Part shown: positions 6,733 through 10,368 of the stretch, piece by piece | How the letters are laid out: every line of letters begins with the position of its first letter | Position numbering within the stretch: the first letter of the stretch is position 1 | NCBI GenBank assembly: GCA_019115725.1 | Contig: DXCY01000039.1 | Coordinates: 1-10,368 of the forward strand | Length of the DNA: 10,368 nucleotides | DNA from: Candidatus Luteimonas excrementigallinarum | GTDB taxonomy: Bacteria > Pseudomonadota > Gammaproteobacteria > Xanthomonadales > Xanthomonadaceae | Direction of reading: 5' to 3' | The notes under the pieces: generated by a model | Told to the model about the DNA's origin: nothing | Databases searched by the model: none | The model's input: only the letters and a program-made list of their open reading frames with translations | Made by a program: the position numbers and the translations under genes

Positions 6733-7838
6733 GCGGCCTGCTCGACAGCACGCTGGCGCACCTTGAAGCGCTGGTGTCGTTTGATACCCGCAATCCGCCG
6801 CGGGTGATCGATACCGGCGGCATCTTCGATTACATCCGCGGCCAGCTGCCGGATTTCCGCATTGAAGTGACCGATCACGGCGTCGGGGCGGTGTCGCTGC
6901 TGGCGGTGCGCGGGCAGCCGAAGCGGCTGTTCAACGTGCACCTGGATACGGTGCCGGACTCGCCGCACTGGAGCGCGGATCCGTTCACGCTGCGGGTGGA
7001 GCAGGGCAGGGCGATCGGACTCGGTGCCTGTGACATCAAGGGCGCGGCCGCCGGGCTGATCGCCGCGGCGCGCGAGAGCGATGGCGAGGCCGCGTTCCTG
7101 TTCTCCAGCGACGAGGAGGCCAACGATGCGCGCTGCATCGCCGCCTTCCTCGCCCGCGACCACGGCTTCGACGAGGTGGTGGTGGCCGAGCCTACGCAGT
7201 GTGAGGCGGTGCTGGCCCATCGCGGCATTGCCTCGGTGCTGGCGCGCTTCCGTGGCGAGGCCGGGCATGCTTCCGGCGCGGCGGCGCTGGAAGCCAGCGC
7301 CCTGCACCGGGCCATGCGCTGGGGCACCCGTGCGCTGGACTTCGCCGCCGGCCAGGCGCACCAGCGCTTTGGCGGCCTGACCGGGCTGCGCTTCAACATC
7401 GGCCGGGTGGAGGGCGGGATCAAGGCCAACGTGATCGCCCCGCAGGCCGAGGTGCGCTTCGGCTTCCGTCCGCTGCCCTCGCACGATATCGACGCGCTGC
7501 ACGCAGGCTTCCGCAGCTTTGCCGGTGATGGCGAGCTGGAGCATTACGAGGAAACCTTCCGCGGCCCGCCGCTGCCGGCCGGCGGCATCGCCGAGGCCGA
7601 GGAGCGCAGGCTGCAGGCGCGCGACCTGGCCGATGCGCTGGGTCTGCCGATCGGCAACGCGGTGGACTTCTGGACCGAAGCCTCGCTGTTCTCCCATGCC
7701 GGCATGACCGCGCTGGTGTTCGGCCCGGGCGATATCGCCCAGGCCCATACCGCTGACGAATGGGTGGCGCTGGACCAGCTTGACGCCTATGCCACCACCA
7801 TCCACCACATCCTCAACGGCCCGTCCCGTTCCGCCTGA
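6729..7838 (+). CDS. argE': N-acetyl-L-citrulline deacetylase (M20 family, ArgE-like)
   Basis: A 369-residue zinc/cobalt-type M20 amidohydrolase. In this pathway it removes acetate from N-acetylcitrulline, giving citrulline for ArgG. The metal and catalytic residues appear in the usual order: H71-L-D73, D102 in GACDIKG, E129-E130, E154 in AEPT, and H340 in AHTADEW. The dimerisation (lid) domain lies at roughly 165-275. I chose GTG at 6729, whose GTGA overlaps the argG stop and gives the length of characterised Xanthomonas acetylcitrulline deacetylase; an in-frame ATG at 6654 would add 25 low-complexity residues inside argG. The sequence alone does not separate acetylornithine from acetylcitrulline deacetylase, but co-occurrence with AOTCase does so strongly. 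Confidence 0.92.
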   Translation: MSGLLDSTLAHLEALVSFDTRNPPRVIDTGGIFDYIRGQLPDFRIEVTDHGVGAVSLLAVRGQPKRLFNVHLDTVPDSPHWSADPFTLRVEQGRAIGLGACDIKGAAAGLIAAARESDGEAAFLFSSDEEANDARCIAAFLARDHGFDEVVVAEPTQCEAVLAHRGIASVLARFRGEAGHASGAAALEASALHRAMRWGTRALDFAAGQAHQRFGGLTGLRFNIGRVEGGIKANVIAPQAEVRFGFRPLPSHDIDALHAGFRSFAGDGELEHYEETFRGPPLPAGGIAEAEERRLQARDLADALGLPIGNAVDFWTEASLFSHAGMTALVFGPGDIAQAHTADEWVALDQLDAYATTIHHILNGPSRSA

Positions 7839-7851
7839 CCGGATCGCTTGC

Positions 7852-9173
<1,322 letters not shown>

Positions 9174-9177
<4 letters not shown>

Positions 9178-10142
9178 GCAGCAGGAAGAGGGTGGGGATC
9201 GTAGGCGCCCGCGGGCATACCGGCGCCGAGCTGATCCGGCTGGTGGCGGCGCATCCGGCGCTGGAGCTGGCGTTCGTGTCCTCGCGCGAGCTGGATGGGC
9301 AGCCGGTGGCCGATCACGTGCCGGGCTTCGCGGCCGCGCTGCGCTACGGCAGCTATGCGCCCGAGGCCGTGGCCGGGCTGGGCGCCGATGTAGTGGTGCT
9401 GGCCCTGCCCAACGACAAGGGCGGGGCGTTCGTGGATGCGATCGAGGCGCAGGCGTCAGGGACGGTGATCGTGGACCTGTCAGCCGACCGGCGCTTCGAC
9501 CCGCAGTGGGTCTACGGCCTGCCCGAACTCGGCCGGGAGCGGATCCGCGGCGCCCGGCGTATCGCCAACCCGGGCTGCTACGCCACGGCCATGCAGCTGG
9601 CGATCGCGCCGCTGCTGGACCAGCTGGCGGGACCGCCGCAGTGTTTCGGCGTGTCCGGCTATTCGGGGGCGGGCACCACGCCCTCGGACCGCAACAACCC
9701 CGAGCTGCTGCGCGACAACCTGATGCCCTATGCGCTGGCCAATCACATCCACGAGCGCGAAGTAACCGCGCACCTGGGCGTGCCGGTGGAGTTCATGCCG
9801 CACGTGGCCCCGCATTTCCGCGGCATCACCATGACGGTGAACCTGTGGCTGCGTGAGCCGCTGGACCGCGATGCGGTGGAGCGTATCTACCGCCGTCGCT
9901 GGGCCAACGAGCCGCTGGTGGAGGTGGTCGAAGAGGCGCCCTGGGTGAGCCGCATCGCCGGCCGCCACGGCGCGCAGATCGGCGGCTTCACCGTGGCGCC
10001 GGACGGGCGCCGGGTGGTGGTGGTGGCCACGCTGGACAACCTGCTCAAGGGCGCGGCTACCCAGGCCATGCAGAACATCAACCTGGCGCTCGGCTTCGAC
10101 GAATTCGAAAGCATTCCAGTCCAGCCCCCCACGCATCCATAG
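9174..10142 (+). CDS. argC: N-acetyl-gamma-glutamyl-phosphate reductase
   Basis: A 322-residue NADPH-dependent cytoplasmic reductase converting N-acetylglutamyl phosphate to N-acetylglutamate semialdehyde. The N-terminal Rossmann motif is G11-A-R-G-H-T-G17. The catalytic nucleophile is C135 in NPGCYAT (133-138 region), and H210 in PHVAPHFRGI is the likely general base. The C-terminal end with DNLLKGAATQAMQN (288-301) is the standard family finish. ATG at 9174 overlaps the argB stop (ATGA), so it is translationally coupled to the kinase that makes its substrate. Longer in-frame starts upstream would read through the argB coding region and are not supported. Confidence 0.95.
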
Positions 10143-10151
10143 CCTCATCCC

Positions 10152-10178
10152 GCAGGAGTGCACTTGGCGCGCTCCTGC
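10152..10178. repeat. Hairpin repeat between argC and argH
   Basis: GCAGGAG (10152-10158) and CTCCTGC (10172-10178) form a 7-bp perfect stem in the 63-nt argC-argH gap. Read on the minus strand the unit is GCAGGAGCGCGCCA, three bases, then GCACTCCTGC. Both blocks recur within 2003-2038. No U-run follows, so it probably does not end transcription; it may be a small dispersed palindrome that also stabilises the upstream mRNA. Confidence 0.6.
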
Positions 10179-10205
10179 AGACAAGACCAACGACAGGAAA
10201 AACCC

Positions 10206-10368
10206 ATGTCCGACCTCCTTTGGCAAAAGCCCGGCGTCGCCGTCGACGCGAAGATCCAGGCCTTCCTCGCCGGCGATGATGTCCTGCTCGACCGCGAGTT
10301 TTTCCTGCACGACATCCGTGCCAGCCGTGCCCACGCGCAGGGGCTGGCGCGGATCGGAATCCTTTCCG
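10206..10368 (+). CDS. argH: Argininosuccinate lyase, N-terminal part (cut by window end)
   Basis: Only the first 54 codons are present. The enzyme cleaves argininosuccinate to arginine and fumarate, the last step of the pathway. The visible N-terminus (MSDLLWQKPG, then AFLAGDDVLLDREFF and HAQGL) is that of Xanthomonadaceae ArgH, with the conserved helix in which D-R-E-F-F and the AHAQGL segment lie. ATG at 10206 has AGGA (10195-10198) 7 nt upstream, a good ribosome site. The position directly after argC in the same direction supports the call. The catalytic Ser loop lies beyond the window. Confidence 0.88.
   Translation, partial: MSDLLWQKPGVAVDAKIQAFLAGDDVLLDREFFLHDIRASRAHAQGLARIGILS

Overview
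The window is GC-rich DNA from a gammaproteobacterium, most likely of the Xanthomonadaceae/Lysobacterales (Xanthomonas, Stenotrophomonas, Pseudoxanthomonas or Luteimonas type). The main evidence is the arginine operon. It encodes an acetylornithine carbamoyltransferase (AOTCase), an M20 deacetylase next to argG, and a fused acetylglutamate kinase/synthase, which together are the hallmark of that group. A GTAG-type REP palindrome at the left edge fits as well. Species cannot be fixed from the sequence alone.

Layout: positions 1-238 are intergenic and hold a REP element (21-44) and a long stem-loop (113-206). A leftward block follows: cysS (cysteinyl-tRNA synthetase, stop at 2057), a hairpin repeat (1993-2045), a SufE-family sulfur acceptor (1489-1932) and an MFS exporter (239-1492). 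The last two overlap by 4 nt. Divergent from cysS is a small secreted protein of unknown function (3618-4145). A 267-nt gap (4146-4412) then carries a strong intrinsic-terminator hairpin, preceded by a short Arg-rich open frame.

From 4413 to the right edge runs the rightward arginine operon argF'-argG-argE'-argB(A)-argC-argH, with argH cut by the window end. The genes are tightly packed: argG/argE' and argB/argC overlap by 4 nt, and argE'/argB are 13 nt apart. The encoded route is glutamate -> N-acetylglutamate -> N-acetylglutamyl phosphate (both by the fused ArgA/ArgB protein) -> N-acetylglutamate semialdehyde (ArgC) -> N-acetylornithine (ArgD, not in the window) -> N-acetylcitrulline (ArgF') -> citrulline (ArgE') -> argininosuccinate (ArgG) -> arginine (ArgH). 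The acetyl group therefore stays on until after carbamoylation, unlike in the E. coli pathway.

The most interesting points are a possible arginine-sensing transcription attenuator ahead of argF', an ArgG signature motif with Met in place of the usual Lys, two related hairpin repeats 8 kb apart, and a long uncharacterised stem-loop beside a REP element. Most of the window is otherwise known core metabolism; I see no wholly new multi-gene system.
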